A stretch of DNA of 64,000 nucleotides from Flavobacterium chilense (GCF_001602525.1 NZ_LSYT01000001.1:992001-1056000); one strand, 5' to 3'; positions 7,809 through 17,348 are shown, counted from the first letter of the stretch. Numbers and translations are program-made. The notes: generated by a model from the letters alone, not told the origin.

Positions 7809-8456
7809 TTATTGATGATTTTTAAGCCATTCTAATCTGCGTTGATCCGGCAAATGTGTTACTTTGAAGTTCTCAAATTTAGCTTCAAAACCTTTCCCAT
7901 CTGGTGATGCTGCCATTAAACCTACCATAACCGGTGTATTATCCTGTAAAGGTGCATTTCTCGTCAGGATGTAATTTTTATCATCATACGAAAAGAAAAC
8001 CTCAACAGCATCTAAACGTCTTACGACTTTAATCCATACAAATGGTGGTGCTTTGTCTAAAGTTGTTACGCTCCAATCGCTTTTATCATGCGTTACAACT
8101 GTACTAATATTAAATTTTCCGTCTACAAATTCAACTCCGGTTTTAATATAGTTTTTCTCGTCGATGCGAAGCATTAATCCCATCTGATCAAAACGGGCGA
8201 TATAATTTCCGGTAATTTTTACTTTGGCTTCAAATTCTCCGCCATAAGTAGCGTAATAAAACGGAGCATCATCAACAGTGAATCCGTAATGCGAAATTCG
8301 CCAGTAATCACTGTTTGCCGTTACATTCATAATTAAGGCATTGTTTTTAATTTCCCATTTTTCAGGTTCATTAAACCATTGCATTTTATTGAGGCTTTGC
8401 GCCGAAAGGTTTTGCGCTAAAAACAAAGTGATAGCACCAAGTATAACTTTTTTCAT
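7809..8456 (-). CDS. DUF1349 concanavalin-like exported protein
   Basis: A secreted 215-residue protein with a signal peptide (VILGAITLFLAQNLSAQ) and one DUF1349 beta-sandwich, a lectin/glucanase-like fold also found as the C-terminal module of some beta-xylosidases. Typical stretches are 'YIARFDQMGLMLRIDEKNYIKTGVEF', 'WIKVVRRLDAVEVFFSYD' and 'VGLMAASPDGKGFEAKFENF'. It sits between a GH3 beta-glucosidase and an acyltransferase on the same strand, so a role in sugar binding or processing is plausible but not shown. Confidence 0.8.
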   Translation of the reverse strand: MKKVILGAITLFLAQNLSAQSLNKMQWFNEPEKWEIKNNALIMNVTANSDYWRISHYGFTVDDAPFYYATYGGEFEAKVKITGNYIARFDQMGLMLRIDEKNYIKTGVEFVDGKFNISTVVTHDKSDWSVTTLDKAPPFVWIKVVRRLDAVEVFFSYDDKNYILTRNAPLQDNTPVMVGLMAASPDGKGFEAKFENFKVTHLPDQRRLEWLKNHQ

Positions 8457-8488
8457 AGTAATTAAACAATTAAGGTGTTTTTATATGA

Positions 8489-8539
8489 ACCATTAAGATA
8501 TTAAGCTCAAAATCTTAATTAACTTAATATCTTAATGGT
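8489..8539. repeat. 17-bp perfect inverted repeat
   Basis: Arms ACCATTAAGATATTAAG (8489-8505) and its exact reverse complement (8523-8539) enclose a 17-nt loop that itself contains 'tcttaatt'. Neither side has a T-run, so it looks like a REP-type element rather than a simple terminator. Confidence 0.7.
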
Positions 8540-8571
8540 AAAAAAATTTAAACGGTTAAACTCATAAAAGC

Positions 8572-8601
8572 AAAGCTGCAACTTTTTACACTTGCAGCTT
8601 T
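8572..8601 (-). terminator. Terminator downstream of the GH3 gene
   Basis: AAAGCTGCAA and TTGCAGCTTT form a 10-bp stem around 10 nt. On the minus strand it is followed by GCTTTTA, and it lies about 30 bases after the GH3 stop codon. Confidence 0.7.
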
Positions 8602-8630
8602 ACAAACCAACCAATTTAGAAATAATAAAA

Positions 8631-10847
8631 TTATTGTAGTGAGAAGCCCACTTTAGATTTTATATCTGTAGAAGATGCTCCAACGATAGCTTCAAAAGCT
8701 CCCGGTTCTGCAACCCAGTCGTGTTTTTTATCATCAAAAAAGCTTAAAGCAGTTTTATCGATTGTAAAAGTTACTGTTTTTTCTTCTCCCGCTTTAAGCG
8801 AAATTTTCTCAAATCCTTTTAATTCTTTAACCGGACGTGGTAATGAAGATTTTAAATCGCTGATATAAAGCTGAACGACTTCTGAACCTTCTCTTGATCC
8901 TGTATTTTTCACCGTAACAGAAAATGTAATCTTGTCGCTTGCTGCCATTTGTTTTTTGTCAGCAGTTACTTTTCCGTATGCAAAAGTCGTGTAGCTTAAT
9001 CCGTGTCCAAAAGAAAATAATGGTTTTACCTTTTGTTTGTCAGCCCAACGGTAACCTACAAAAATCCCTTCGTTATATTTTACTTCATCTCCACCAGGAA
9101 ATTCTCCTAAAGCGTGAGCTCCGTTATCTGATAATTTAACCGGGAAAGTGAATGATAATTTTCCTGAAGGATTTACATCTCCAACTAAAACATTAGCCAA
9201 AGCATTTCCTGCTTCTGTACCTAAAAACCATCCTTGTACAATTCCCGGAACTTCTTTTACCCACGGCATTGCCACAGCATTTCCTGAAATATTTACAAAA
9301 ACAATGTTTTTATTTACTTTAACTAAGTCAGCAATTAATTTATCCTGACCATATGGTAAACCTAATTCTTTACGGTCATGTCCTTCTGCATCCTGATTAT
9401 CGCTTTTATTTAAACCTCCAATAAAAAGAACGATATCAGCATCTTTAGCTACTTTTAGAGCTTCAGCAGTTAACTCTGCTGGAGAACGTTTGTCTTCTAA
9501 ACTTACTTTTGCTACTACTCCGTTATAATTACTGGTTGGATCTCCAACATAACCACGGGCATAAACGATTTCAGCCTGGTTTCCAATTCTTTTCTTTAAT
9601 CCTTCAAGAGGTGTAATTTCGTATCTTGCTTTTAGTGAAGAACTTCCTCCTCCAACAGTCATCATTTTGATTGCATTTTCACCAATAACAGCGATTTTCT
9701 TTGTTTTAGAAAGATCAATTGGTAAAATGTTATTGTTGTTCTGAAGTAATACAATTCCTTCTTCGGCAATCTTACGACCAGCATCTGCATGTTCTTGTGT
9801 ACCAAAAGATCCAAACGGACGGTTTCTGTCCATTGTTGTCAAGAAAGATAAACGTAAAATACGACGTACTTTTTCATCTAATTCTTTTGTTCCCACTTCG
9901 CCTTTACGAATCATTTCTGAGTATGGTTTTGCCAGGTAATAGTTGTCATAGGCATTACTTGTTCCCCATGAAAGTCCGTTTGTCCATGAGCCAAATTCCA
10001 TATCCAAACCATTGTAGATAGATTGTTTAGTATCACTAACACCGCCCCAGTCTGAAACCACAACTCCTTTAAAGCCCCATTCTCCGCGAAGAATATCATT
10101 AAGCAAAAATTCGTTATGACAACATTGCTGTCCTTTATATCTGTTGTATGAACCCATAATTGCCCAAACATCACCTTCCTGAACGGCAGCTTTAAAAGCA
10201 GGCAAATAGATTTCGTATAAAGCACGATCATCAACAATTACATTTACTGAGTTACGTTTTGTTTCCTGATTATTTAAAGCAAAGTGTTTTACACAGGCAG
10301 CAACTCCGTTTGCCTGTACTCCTTTAATATAAGGAACTACCATTTTTGCAGCAAGAAAAGGATCTTCTCCCATATATTCGAAGTTACGCCCGTTTAATGG
10401 TGTTCTGTAGATGTTTACTCCAGGTCCTAACAATACATTTTTATTACGGTAACGTGCTTCTTCTCCAATTGATTTGCCATATAAAGAAGATAACTCTTTG
10501 TTCCAGGTTGAAGAAAGTGCGGTAAGAGCCGGAAATGCAATACAAGAATCATTTGTCCAGCCTGCCTGATCCCATTCGTCCCATTTTACTTCAGTACGAA
10601 TTCCGTGTGGTCCGTCGGTCATCCAGTTTTCCGGAATCCCCAGACGTTTTACTCCCGGCGAACTAAATTTTGACTGCGCATGAATCATGGCAATTTTTTC
10701 TTCGGTTGTCATTCTTTTAAGAGCATCTTCAACACGCTCATTAATTGGCTTTTTATCATCCAGATAAACCGGAACTTTATTCTGTGCATTTACACCAATA
10801 GAGCTCAACAAAAGTAAAACAACAATTGTTTTAACGTTTTTAAACAT
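8631..10847 (-). CDS. bglX: Glycoside hydrolase family 3 beta-glucosidase
   Basis: A secreted or periplasmic beta-glucosidase/xylosidase that removes terminal glucose or xylose from oligosaccharides. It has a signal peptide (TIVVLLLLSSIGVNAQ), an N-terminal TIM-barrel domain with 'KHFALNNQE' and the nucleophile Asp in 'GFKGVVVSDWGG' near residue 265, then the alpha/beta sandwich domain ('GEDPFLAAKM' precedes, 'PLFSFGHGLSYTTF' follows). The C-terminal fibronectin-III-like domain is 'VTVKNTGSREGSEVVQLYI'. The 738-aa length is usual for BglX. It is likely expressed with nearby carbohydrate genes under the TPR/HTH regulator upstream. Exact substrate is uncertain. Confidence 0.93.
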   Translation of the reverse strand: MFKNVKTIVVLLLLSSIGVNAQNKVPVYLDDKKPINERVEDALKRMTTEEKIAMIHAQSKFSSPGVKRLGIPENWMTDGPHGIRTEVKWDEWDQAGWTNDSCIAFPALTALSSTWNKELSSLYGKSIGEEARYRNKNVLLGPGVNIYRTPLNGRNFEYMGEDPFLAAKMVVPYIKGVQANGVAACVKHFALNNQETKRNSVNVIVDDRALYEIYLPAFKAAVQEGDVWAIMGSYNRYKGQQCCHNEFLLNDILRGEWGFKGVVVSDWGGVSDTKQSIYNGLDMEFGSWTNGLSWGTSNAYDNYYLAKPYSEMIRKGEVGTKELDEKVRRILRLSFLTTMDRNRPFGSFGTQEHADAGRKIAEEGIVLLQNNNNILPIDLSKTKKIAVIGENAIKMMTVGGGSSSLKARYEITPLEGLKKRIGNQAEIVYARGYVGDPTSNYNGVVAKVSLEDKRSPAELTAEALKVAKDADIVLFIGGLNKSDNQDAEGHDRKELGLPYGQDKLIADLVKVNKNIVFVNISGNAVAMPWVKEVPGIVQGWFLGTEAGNALANVLVGDVNPSGKLSFTFPVKLSDNGAHALGEFPGGDEVKYNEGIFVGYRWADKQKVKPLFSFGHGLSYTTFAYGKVTADKKQMAASDKITFSVTVKNTGSREGSEVVQLYISDLKSSLPRPVKELKGFEKISLKAGEEKTVTFTIDKTALSFFDDKKHDWVAEPGAFEAIVGASSTDIKSKVGFSLQ

Positions 10848-11056
10848 AACTAATAATTTATTAAAGCATTTAATTTACAATCAAAGGTTGTATAGGGTTA
10901 TATGACCTTTTTAATAATAGTGTAAAGCTAAAACGTTATAGTTCGTTTTGAATTTTTAAACGAAAAAAAGTAGTGAAATAAAAAATTAAACAACTGAATA
11001 ACAAATACTTAATAAAAAATATAAGCCAAAAAAAGTAGTGATTTTAAAATATTTTT

Positions 11057-12700
11057 TCAGACTTTCAATGAAATTAAGCCAATTTTCATGACCATTTCTT
11101 CAAAATCATTTCGGGAAACTGCGGCTTTATTTCGGCCTCTGGTTCTATAGTTATAAATTGTGCTTAAGGAGTATCTCAGAAACGCTGCAATTTTTACACT
11201 GTCGTTAATTCCTAAACGAATCAAAGCAAAAATACGAAGCTCGGTATTGAGCAGTTCACCTTGCTTTAAAACAATCTGTTCTTCTTTGATCAAAAGTGCG
11301 TTGAAATCTTTCACGAAAGTGGGATATAAATTCAGAAAGATAATATCAAAGTTCTTGTACAATTCTTCGAGTTCGTTATCAACCAAAGTAGTTGATTTTA
11401 GCATTTTATAAATTTCGTCGAACTGTTTTGCCGTTGCTTTTTTGTTTAAAATGATGCGATAGTTTTCAAGTTTGTTGATATAGGTAGAACAAAGGCTGAA
11501 AAAGTGCGCGATATATTCTTCTTTAACATGATTTGATTCTGATAACTGTGCATTACGTTCCTGCAACTGATTGTTAGTTTCTGTAATGTCTTTGTTTAAT
11601 TCGGCTAATTTTTGACTCGTAATGAAAAGTTCTCCCCTAATTCTGGATACTTTTTTCATTTGTTTGTAAACATAAATAATGGCTACGAGTAAAAATGCCG
11701 AAAGTAAACTGATACATAAAAGATACAATTGCAATTCGGTTTTTCTCTTGGCTTCTCTTTCTAAATAAACGGTATTGATAATCGAATATACCTCAGACAT
11801 TAATAAGGTACGAAACTGAACATTACAGTAAAGTGCATCTTCGATAGCTGACTGGGTTAATTTATAAGCCATATCAACATCTCCTATTTCATAAAAAACA
11901 AGTGCCAGTTCCTGAAGTGAAGCATTATCTTTGTTGGCATTTTTTATATCTGAAGTTGCCGAAAGTGCATAATATTTCTTTCTTAGTTCTAATTGCTTTG
12001 TGGCTTCGTAAATTTTACCCAAAAGATAAGTAACCATTGCATACTGCGGATTATCATCTTTAATATCTCCAAATATCTCTAACAATTGCTTCTCTGCAAC
12101 TTTAAACTTTTTGTTGGACATGATTTGCTGAATCCGCGTAATTCTATAGTTGAGTGTATTAGGCTCTAAAATGGTCACTAAAGAATCACGATATTTTTGT
12201 ATTTGCTGAATGTATTTGATGTCATAACTATTGGCAGCATAATGTTCAAAAAACTCGCGATAGGCAACGTAGTAATTTTGCAATAATGCTGTTGATAATG
12301 TTTTTTTATCGATGCTTTTTAAGATAGCCTCAGATTCACGGTATTTTCCTGAAGAAGAATAAAGTGTAACTAATTCCAGATTGGCAAGGTTTAATAACTC
12401 TTTGTTCTGAAGTTCACTGGCAATTTTGAGATTCTTTTTTACATATAAAATAGCCGAATCTGAATTGAATTTTTGGTATTCAGTATATAAGGTTTTGTTG
12501 TAATTGTATTCCTGTTCTTTAGTTAAATCTGCTGATTTTATCTTTTTAAAATTCAGGATACGTTCTTCTTTTAACCGAACGTAATGGCCTTTGTTTCTAA
12601 GGGCGTCATTTAGCTTGGCTATAATAGTATCAGTGCTGTCAGATGAATAAACAGGACTTCCTAAGAAAACTAAAAAACAAAGCAACAAGTAATTTTTCAA
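11057..12700 (-). CDS. DUF6377-type TPR sensor/regulator with C-terminal HTH
   Basis: A membrane-anchored regulator type common in Bacteroidota next to carbohydrate genes. It has a signal peptide (YLLLCFLVFLGSPVYSS), a long periplasmic helical TPR-like region with repeated 'Y..G....A' patterns to about residue 315, and one membrane helix ('LYLLCISLLSAFLLVAIIYVY'). A coiled coil follows (KLAELNKDITETNNQLQERNAQL). The cytoplasmic end carries a LuxR-like HTH ('ELRIFALIRLGINDSVKIAAFLRYSLSTIYNYRTRGRNK'). It probably senses a glycan signal and controls the adjacent GH3 region. The ligand is unknown. A TATATTTG box lies at 12729-12736. Confidence 0.75.
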   Translation of the reverse strand: MKNYLLLCFLVFLGSPVYSSDSTDTIIAKLNDALRNKGHYVRLKEERILNFKKIKSADLTKEQEYNYNKTLYTEYQKFNSDSAILYVKKNLKIASELQNKELLNLANLELVTLYSSSGKYRESEAILKSIDKKTLSTALLQNYYVAYREFFEHYAANSYDIKYIQQIQKYRDSLVTILEPNTLNYRITRIQQIMSNKKFKVAEKQLLEIFGDIKDDNPQYAMVTYLLGKIYEATKQLELRKKYYALSATSDIKNANKDNASLQELALVFYEIGDVDMAYKLTQSAIEDALYCNVQFRTLLMSEVYSIINTVYLEREAKRKTELQLYLLCISLLSAFLLVAIIYVYKQMKKVSRIRGELFITSQKLAELNKDITETNNQLQERNAQLSESNHVKEEYIAHFFSLCSTYINKLENYRIILNKKATAKQFDEIYKMLKSTTLVDNELEELYKNFDIIFLNLYPTFVKDFNALLIKEEQIVLKQGELLNTELRIFALIRLGINDSVKIAAFLRYSLSTIYNYRTRGRNKAAVSRNDFEEMVMKIGLISLKV

Positions 12701-12728
12701 AACGAATTTAAAGATATAATGAGACTTA

Positions 12729-12736
12729 CAAATATA
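12729..12736 (-). promoter_or_regulatory. -7 promoter element of the DUF6377 gene
   Basis: TATATTTG on the minus strand, about 30 bases before the start codon, matches TAnnTTTG. Confidence 0.5.
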
Positions 12737-12826
12737 ACAAAGTGATCACATAAAAGATGAATTATTTATAAGTCTTAAATTTTGCATTTTGTAACAAAAA
12801 ATCAACTAAAAAAAACTTTGCTTTTG

Positions 12827-12834
12827 TAAATTTG
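12827..12834 (+). promoter_or_regulatory. -7 promoter element of the isomerase-like gene
   Basis: TAAATTTG lies 36 bases before the ATG at 12870. A matching -33 TTG at the right distance was not found. Confidence 0.5.
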
Positions 12835-12869
12835 ATGGTCTTCAATTTTTTAATCTAAACGAAACAGAT

Positions 12870-13214
12870 ATGCCCCACTTTGTTATTGACTGCTCCGAGA
12901 ATGTAATACGTTTAAAATCTGCCGATGATATTATGCAGGAAGTTTTTAACGCTGCAATGTCAACCGGACTTTTTGTTGAATCTGAAATTAAAGTGAGAAT
13001 CAATCCGTTTAGTTATTACAATAACGGAAATTCCTTAAATGATTTTATCCATGTTTTTGGATATATTATGGAAGGTCGTGATACCGATCAAAAAAGTCGA
13101 TTATCCAAAGCCATTGTTACATCGTTGAATACTATTTTACCTGAAGTCCCGGTAATTTCAATCAATATAAAAGATTTTGAAAGGGCGACTTATTTCAATA
13201 AAACAATGATCTGA
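12870..13214 (+). CDS. 5-carboxymethyl-2-hydroxymuconate isomerase family protein
   Basis: A small tautomerase-superfamily protein resembling HpaF/CHMI, which isomerises 5-carboxymethyl-2-hydroxymuconate in homoprotocatechuate degradation. After Met removal the protein begins with Pro (MPHFVIDCSEN), the catalytic N-terminal proline of this superfamily. 'EIKVRINPFSYYNNG' and the 'HVFGYIMEGRDTDQKSRLSKAI' segment match the family. The 114-aa length is normal. No other genes of this aromatic pathway adjoin it, so its substrate in this organism is open. Confidence 0.8.
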   Translation: MPHFVIDCSENVIRLKSADDIMQEVFNAAMSTGLFVESEIKVRINPFSYYNNGNSLNDFIHVFGYIMEGRDTDQKSRLSKAIVTSLNTILPEVPVISINIKDFERATYFNKTMI

Positions 13215-13347
13215 AAAGGGTTTTAAATACTTTGTGATATAACAGAAATAACAACAACGATCTCTTGTCCTAACAAAAACAAATATCTAACTGCCAACAA
13301 ATTAAGATTCAAAAACGCCTTTTATAAGTAAATTACTTTTTTGTAAT

Positions 13348-13420
13348 AAAAAATAGCCACGAATTCACGAATTTTCAGGAAAACTAATTAGAAAAAATTC
13401 GTGAATTCGTGGCTATTTTT
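13348..13420. repeat. 27-bp perfect inverted repeat (CACGAATT family)
   Basis: The arms at 13348-13375 and 13393-13420 are 27-base exact reverse complements (core 'atagccacgaattcacgaa'), with A-runs and T-runs at the outer ends. It lies between convergent genes and could act as a bidirectional terminator. A degenerate relative is at 17410-17468. Confidence 0.75.
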
Positions 13421-13483
13421 ACTGAATGCTTCTTCGTAAAAGAAAGACTTTGACAAAGCTTTACATAAAGATTATATCTATTC

Positions 13484-13536
13484 TCTTTACTCTTTAATCT
13501 TTACTCTTTAATCTTTACTCTTTAATCTTTACTCCC
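13484..13536. repeat. 14-bp tandem repeat, about 3.7 copies
   Basis: The unit TCTTTACTCTTTAA is repeated head to tail three times and followed by a partial fourth copy, just after the stop codon of the acyl-CoA dehydrogenase on the opposite strand. The rest of the 13215-13549 gap holds only the inverted repeat at 13348-13420. Confidence 0.85.
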
Positions 13537-13549
13537 TCATTCAAAAATA

Positions 13550-15811
13550 TTATTTAACCGCAATAGGTGCCGCCAGACAACTCTCCGGAATATCGAAAGC
13601 ATTGACTAGCGAAACAACATCTGGTCTAATATCCCAACAAAGCTGATTGACCATTTTACGGATTGCTTTGGTTTTAACTGCTTCCATATAACCATCTTCA
13701 AGATACCACGCTTTGTTTTTTTCTATCTGAGAAAGCGCATATAACTGATTTAGTTTTTTTAATATTTGTCTTGATTTTTCGTCTTCGACCGTTTTTATTG
13801 CCAGCTGAAACTGCTCCAGAACAACTCTTTCTAAATACGCCTGAGCTACATCGATCATTTGGTGTTGCACTACATTAAAAGCATCATAAGGTTCTAAACC
13901 TCCGTCTACTAGTTTTTTGATACGTCTTGCGGCAGATGCTAATATTGTTTTTTCTCTGTGAATAAAAGCCTGCAAATGAAATTCTTCGTCCAGTAAATGT
14001 TCATCATCGGTTTTGCGGGTTGCAATTGGATTTTTTTCTGTAATAGCGGTTTTGGCGTTTTCATATACATAATTAATAATTCCCAAAGACCCCATTTCTC
14101 CGAATGCTTTTCTAAATTCAGACAAACGATTTTTGGCTACCAATTGCATCAAAACGGTATTATCGCCTTCAAAAGTCGTGTATATTTCAGTATCATTTTT
14201 TAAAGCATCGATTCGGTTTTCAGACAAATAGCCTTTTCCGCCACAGGCTTCACGGCATTCTTGCAGAATATCTCTCGTACTCCAGGTCGAATAAGATTTC
14301 ATTCCGGCTGCCAAAGCTTCGATTTCCTGCATTTCGGCTTCGGTTCTGTTTAGAAAACGATTCGTAAGATATTGCAATGCAAAATGAACGGCATAGGTTT
14401 TAGCCAATGGCGGAATTAATCGGCGCTGGTGCATTCTGTAATTCAAAATTGGAACTTCAGATCCGCCTTCTGGTCCAAATTGTCGTCGCTGATCGCTGTA
14501 GCGAATCGCAATTGTCAATCCGGATTTGGCTGCAGCCAAAGCAGAACGCGGAATCCCGATTCGTCCGCCAACTAAGGTTCCCAGCATGGTAAAAAATCGT
14601 CTGTTATCGCTCGGAATCGGGCTTTCGAATTCTCCTTTATCATTCACAGAAGCGAAACGATCCAGCATATTTTCTTTCGGAATTACAACCTGATCAAAGC
14701 TGATTGTTCCGTTATCTACACCATTTAATCCCATTTTGTGTCCACAATCGCCAATTGTAACGCCATTTAAGGTATTTCCGTTCGTATCCCGTAGCGGCAC
14801 CACAAATGCATTTACACCATAATCATGATCGTCGATAACAAGTTTAGCAAAAACAGTTGCCATTTGCCCGTGAACTGCTACATTACCAATATACTCTTTC
14901 TGAGCATTTTTGTTTGGGGTATGAATGGTAAACGTTTGATCGTTATGATTGTAGGTTGCTGTGGTTTCTAAACCTTTTACATTTGAACCGTGATGTGTTT
15001 CGGTCATCGCAAAACAACCCGGAATTTTTAATGTCCCAATATCTTTTAGGTATTTGGCATAATGTTTCTCTGTTCCTAACGATTGCACGCTCATGCCCCA
15101 AAGCCCAAACTGAACACCAAATTTAATTACTAAACTCAAATCGTGATAACTCAGCGTTTCCATTATGGCAAAATAATCGGCTATGTTTTCTCCTCCTCCA
15201 TATTGTTTTGGATAAGCCATGTTTCCGAGATTTTCTTCTGCTAAAATTTTACACCATTTGTACACGGTCTGACGATATACATTGATATCTGTCGAAGTTT
15301 CGTAAGCAAATTCAGGTCTTGAAATAACTGATTTTACTTTGTTGATTATCGCAGTTTCTTTACCATTTAAAAGTGTTGTTATTTTTTGAATATCAAAATC
15401 TGAGTTGTTTTGAAAGTTTGCCGTAAAAGAACCGGCTTTTGTTTTAAAATTCTGAAGTGCTTCTTCGCCTAAAATACCAAGATCATTTTCCAGCTTTATA
15501 AAACTTGATTTTAAAGTCGAAATATCAGTGTCTTTTTCTGAAAGGGCTTCGGCAATATCAAAGATTGATTTGATATCTTCTTTATTCTGAATACTGTTTT
15601 CTATATCTGATTTCCATTGTGAGAGTTCATTTCGCGAAGGCGGATTTGAGATGTCTACTCTTGAAAGCAGTTGTTGTTTTTCTTCGGGCGAAAGCCAGGT
15701 CAGATCATTGATAAATTTTTGAATCGTGACAAACTCTTTCTGAGTCAGCAAATCATCGGACCACACTAAATAGAATAAAGGAATAAAGGCTTGAAGTTTG
15801 ATATTTTTCAT
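13550..15811 (-). CDS. Acyl-CoA dehydrogenase/oxidase-like flavoprotein with N-terminal extension
   Basis: A 753-residue FAD enzyme of fatty acid beta-oxidation. The core has 'CFAMTETHHGSNVKGLETTATY', 'GCGHKMGLNGVDNGTISFDQV'-type acyl-CoA dehydrogenase stretches, 'RYSDQRRQFGPEGGSEVPIL' and the FAD/substrate region 'QECREACGGKGYLSENRI' followed by 'TTFEGDNTVLMQLVAKNRL', the latter resembling acyl-CoA oxidases. The first ~135 residues are an extra helical domain ('PLFYLVWSDDLLTQKEF') not present in ordinary dehydrogenases and reminiscent of TerB-like folds. It is monocistronic. Chain-length preference is unknown. Confidence 0.87.
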   Translation of the reverse strand: MKNIKLQAFIPLFYLVWSDDLLTQKEFVTIQKFINDLTWLSPEEKQQLLSRVDISNPPSRNELSQWKSDIENSIQNKEDIKSIFDIAEALSEKDTDISTLKSSFIKLENDLGILGEEALQNFKTKAGSFTANFQNNSDFDIQKITTLLNGKETAIINKVKSVISRPEFAYETSTDINVYRQTVYKWCKILAEENLGNMAYPKQYGGGENIADYFAIMETLSYHDLSLVIKFGVQFGLWGMSVQSLGTEKHYAKYLKDIGTLKIPGCFAMTETHHGSNVKGLETTATYNHNDQTFTIHTPNKNAQKEYIGNVAVHGQMATVFAKLVIDDHDYGVNAFVVPLRDTNGNTLNGVTIGDCGHKMGLNGVDNGTISFDQVVIPKENMLDRFASVNDKGEFESPIPSDNRRFFTMLGTLVGGRIGIPRSALAAAKSGLTIAIRYSDQRRQFGPEGGSEVPILNYRMHQRRLIPPLAKTYAVHFALQYLTNRFLNRTEAEMQEIEALAAGMKSYSTWSTRDILQECREACGGKGYLSENRIDALKNDTEIYTTFEGDNTVLMQLVAKNRLSEFRKAFGEMGSLGIINYVYENAKTAITEKNPIATRKTDDEHLLDEEFHLQAFIHREKTILASAARRIKKLVDGGLEPYDAFNVVQHQMIDVAQAYLERVVLEQFQLAIKTVEDEKSRQILKKLNQLYALSQIEKNKAWYLEDGYMEAVKTKAIRKMVNQLCWDIRPDVVSLVNAFDIPESCLAAPIAVK

Positions 15812-15926
15812 AGAGAATCTTAATTTTTACTTCTGTTAAATTAAAGAAATTTCACTTAAAGTACGTTAAGATTCTCTTAATATATGCATTATGTTAGGCA
15901 GGTAATCTAAAAACGATAATCGTTTT

Positions 15927-16715
15927 TTATCCGTTTACTTTACTGCTCATCATGGCGCTTACGACATTAATCATTGCTTTTCTGGCTAAGAATCTCGGCA
16001 AAAATGACTGAACATAATTCATTGCTCCAACAATTTTAAAGCTTTTGTTTTTTAGAAGTGCTTTGATTCCTTGTTTAGCAACTTCTTCGGGTGTATCTGC
16101 TGTCATACCTTTTGTGTTTGCTCTTGCAACAGATTGAAAACCAGTTGTGGTATTCCCCGGACAAAGCGCCGTTATCGTCAATCCTTTTTTATGATATTCG
16201 CCATAAAGTGCTTCCGAAAAATTTAGCACAAACGATTTGCTTGCACAATAAGCAGCTACATACGGACATGGCTGTAATGCTCCGGTTGAAGCAACATTAA
16301 TGATCCCGCCATCACCTTTTTTCAGCATATCCGGCAGTACCAAATGACAAAGTTTTACGAGTGCATTGATGTTTACTTCGATCATATCTTCATATTCCTG
16401 AATACTTTCATCCAAAAAATTGGTCCATTTGCCAAATCCTGCATTGTTTATCAGAATGTCTACAGATAAACCTGCCTGTTTTATTTGATTGTACAATTTG
16501 TATGGCGTATCTTTTTGCAAAAGATCACCAGCAAAAACATTTACTTTTACGTGATATTCTTTTGAAATTTTAGTAGCCAGAAGATCTAATTTATCTTCTG
16601 ATCGGGCTGTTAAAATAAGATTTGTTCCTTGTTTTGCCAATTCATAAGCAAAAGCTTCTCCAATGCCGGATGATGCTCCGGTAATTAATGCCGTTTTGTT
16701 TTTTATTGTTTTCAT
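15927..16715 (-). CDS. Short-chain dehydrogenase/reductase
   Basis: An NAD(P)-dependent oxidoreductase of the classical SDR family. It has the cofactor loop 'TGASSGIGEAFAYELA', 'DILINNAGFG', the catalytic Ser in 'INVASTGA' and the YxxxK pair in 'YCASKSF'. The 262-aa length is typical. The sequence resembles the DltE/YqjQ-like group, whose substrates are poorly known. It lies 60 bases downstream of a Crp-family regulator on the same strand, which may control it. Confidence 0.88.
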   Translation of the reverse strand: MKTIKNKTALITGASSGIGEAFAYELAKQGTNLILTARSEDKLDLLATKISKEYHVKVNVFAGDLLQKDTPYKLYNQIKQAGLSVDILINNAGFGKWTNFLDESIQEYEDMIEVNINALVKLCHLVLPDMLKKGDGGIINVASTGALQPCPYVAAYCASKSFVLNFSEALYGEYHKKGLTITALCPGNTTTGFQSVARANTKGMTADTPEEVAKQGIKALLKNKSFKIVGAMNYVQSFLPRFLARKAMINVVSAMMSSKVNG

Positions 16716-16775
16716 TTTCTAGTTATTTTCTGAAGCAAAATTCAGTCATAACTAAACCATTCTACTTGACCTATG

Positions 16776-17348
16776 TTAGGAAATCAGTTTTTTTCTGATT
16801 CGGCTTAAACTTTCAGGTTTGATTCCAATAAAAGAGGCAATGTATTGAAGCGGTACATTTTTAATGATATCCGGATTGTATTTTAATAGGTTTAAATAGC
16901 GATCTTCTGCTGATAGATTCATGATATCTCTGGTTCGCTGCTCATTATAGATAACCGATTTTTCATAAATAATTCTGGCAAAATCTGCCCATTTTGGGCT
17001 TTTTTGGCAAAGGGTGTCAAAATTGCTTTTCGTAATGCGCAGCACCTGACACGGAGTTATACATTCGACGTTATCATGGGAAGCAGTACCGTTTATAAAG
17101 CTGTTAAAAGAAGTGATAAACCCTGACGGACAATTGATATGAGTGGTAATCTGAACGCCATTTTCATTATAAAAGATGCGTATAAAACCGGAATTTATAA
17201 AATACAGATACTTAACGGGTTTGTTTTCGATTTCTAAAATCTGACCTTTATCAAAAAACACAGGTTCGAAAAAACTTTCAGCCATGATCCTGTCTGTTTC
17301 ATCTATTTTTATAATTTCCTGAATTAAATTTAAAAGTCTGTCGTGCAT
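16776..17348 (-). CDS. Crp/Fnr-family transcriptional regulator
   Basis: A 190-residue regulator with an N-terminal cyclic-nucleotide-binding-like beta roll ('FFDKGQILEIENKPVKYLYFINSGFIRIFY', 'CQVLRITKSNFDTL') and a C-terminal helix-turn-helix ('VPLQYIASFIGIKPESLSRIRKKLI'). No cysteine cluster for an iron-sulfur centre is seen, so it is not a classical Fnr. Small Crp-like regulators like this are abundant in flavobacteria and usually regulate an adjacent operon, here the SDR gene. Its ligand is unknown. Confidence 0.87.
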   Translation of the reverse strand: MHDRLLNLIQEIIKIDETDRIMAESFFEPVFFDKGQILEIENKPVKYLYFINSGFIRIFYNENGVQITTHINCPSGFITSFNSFINGTASHDNVECITPCQVLRITKSNFDTLCQKSPKWADFARIIYEKSVIYNEQRTRDIMNLSAEDRYLNLLKYNPDIIKNVPLQYIASFIGIKPESLSRIRKKLIS

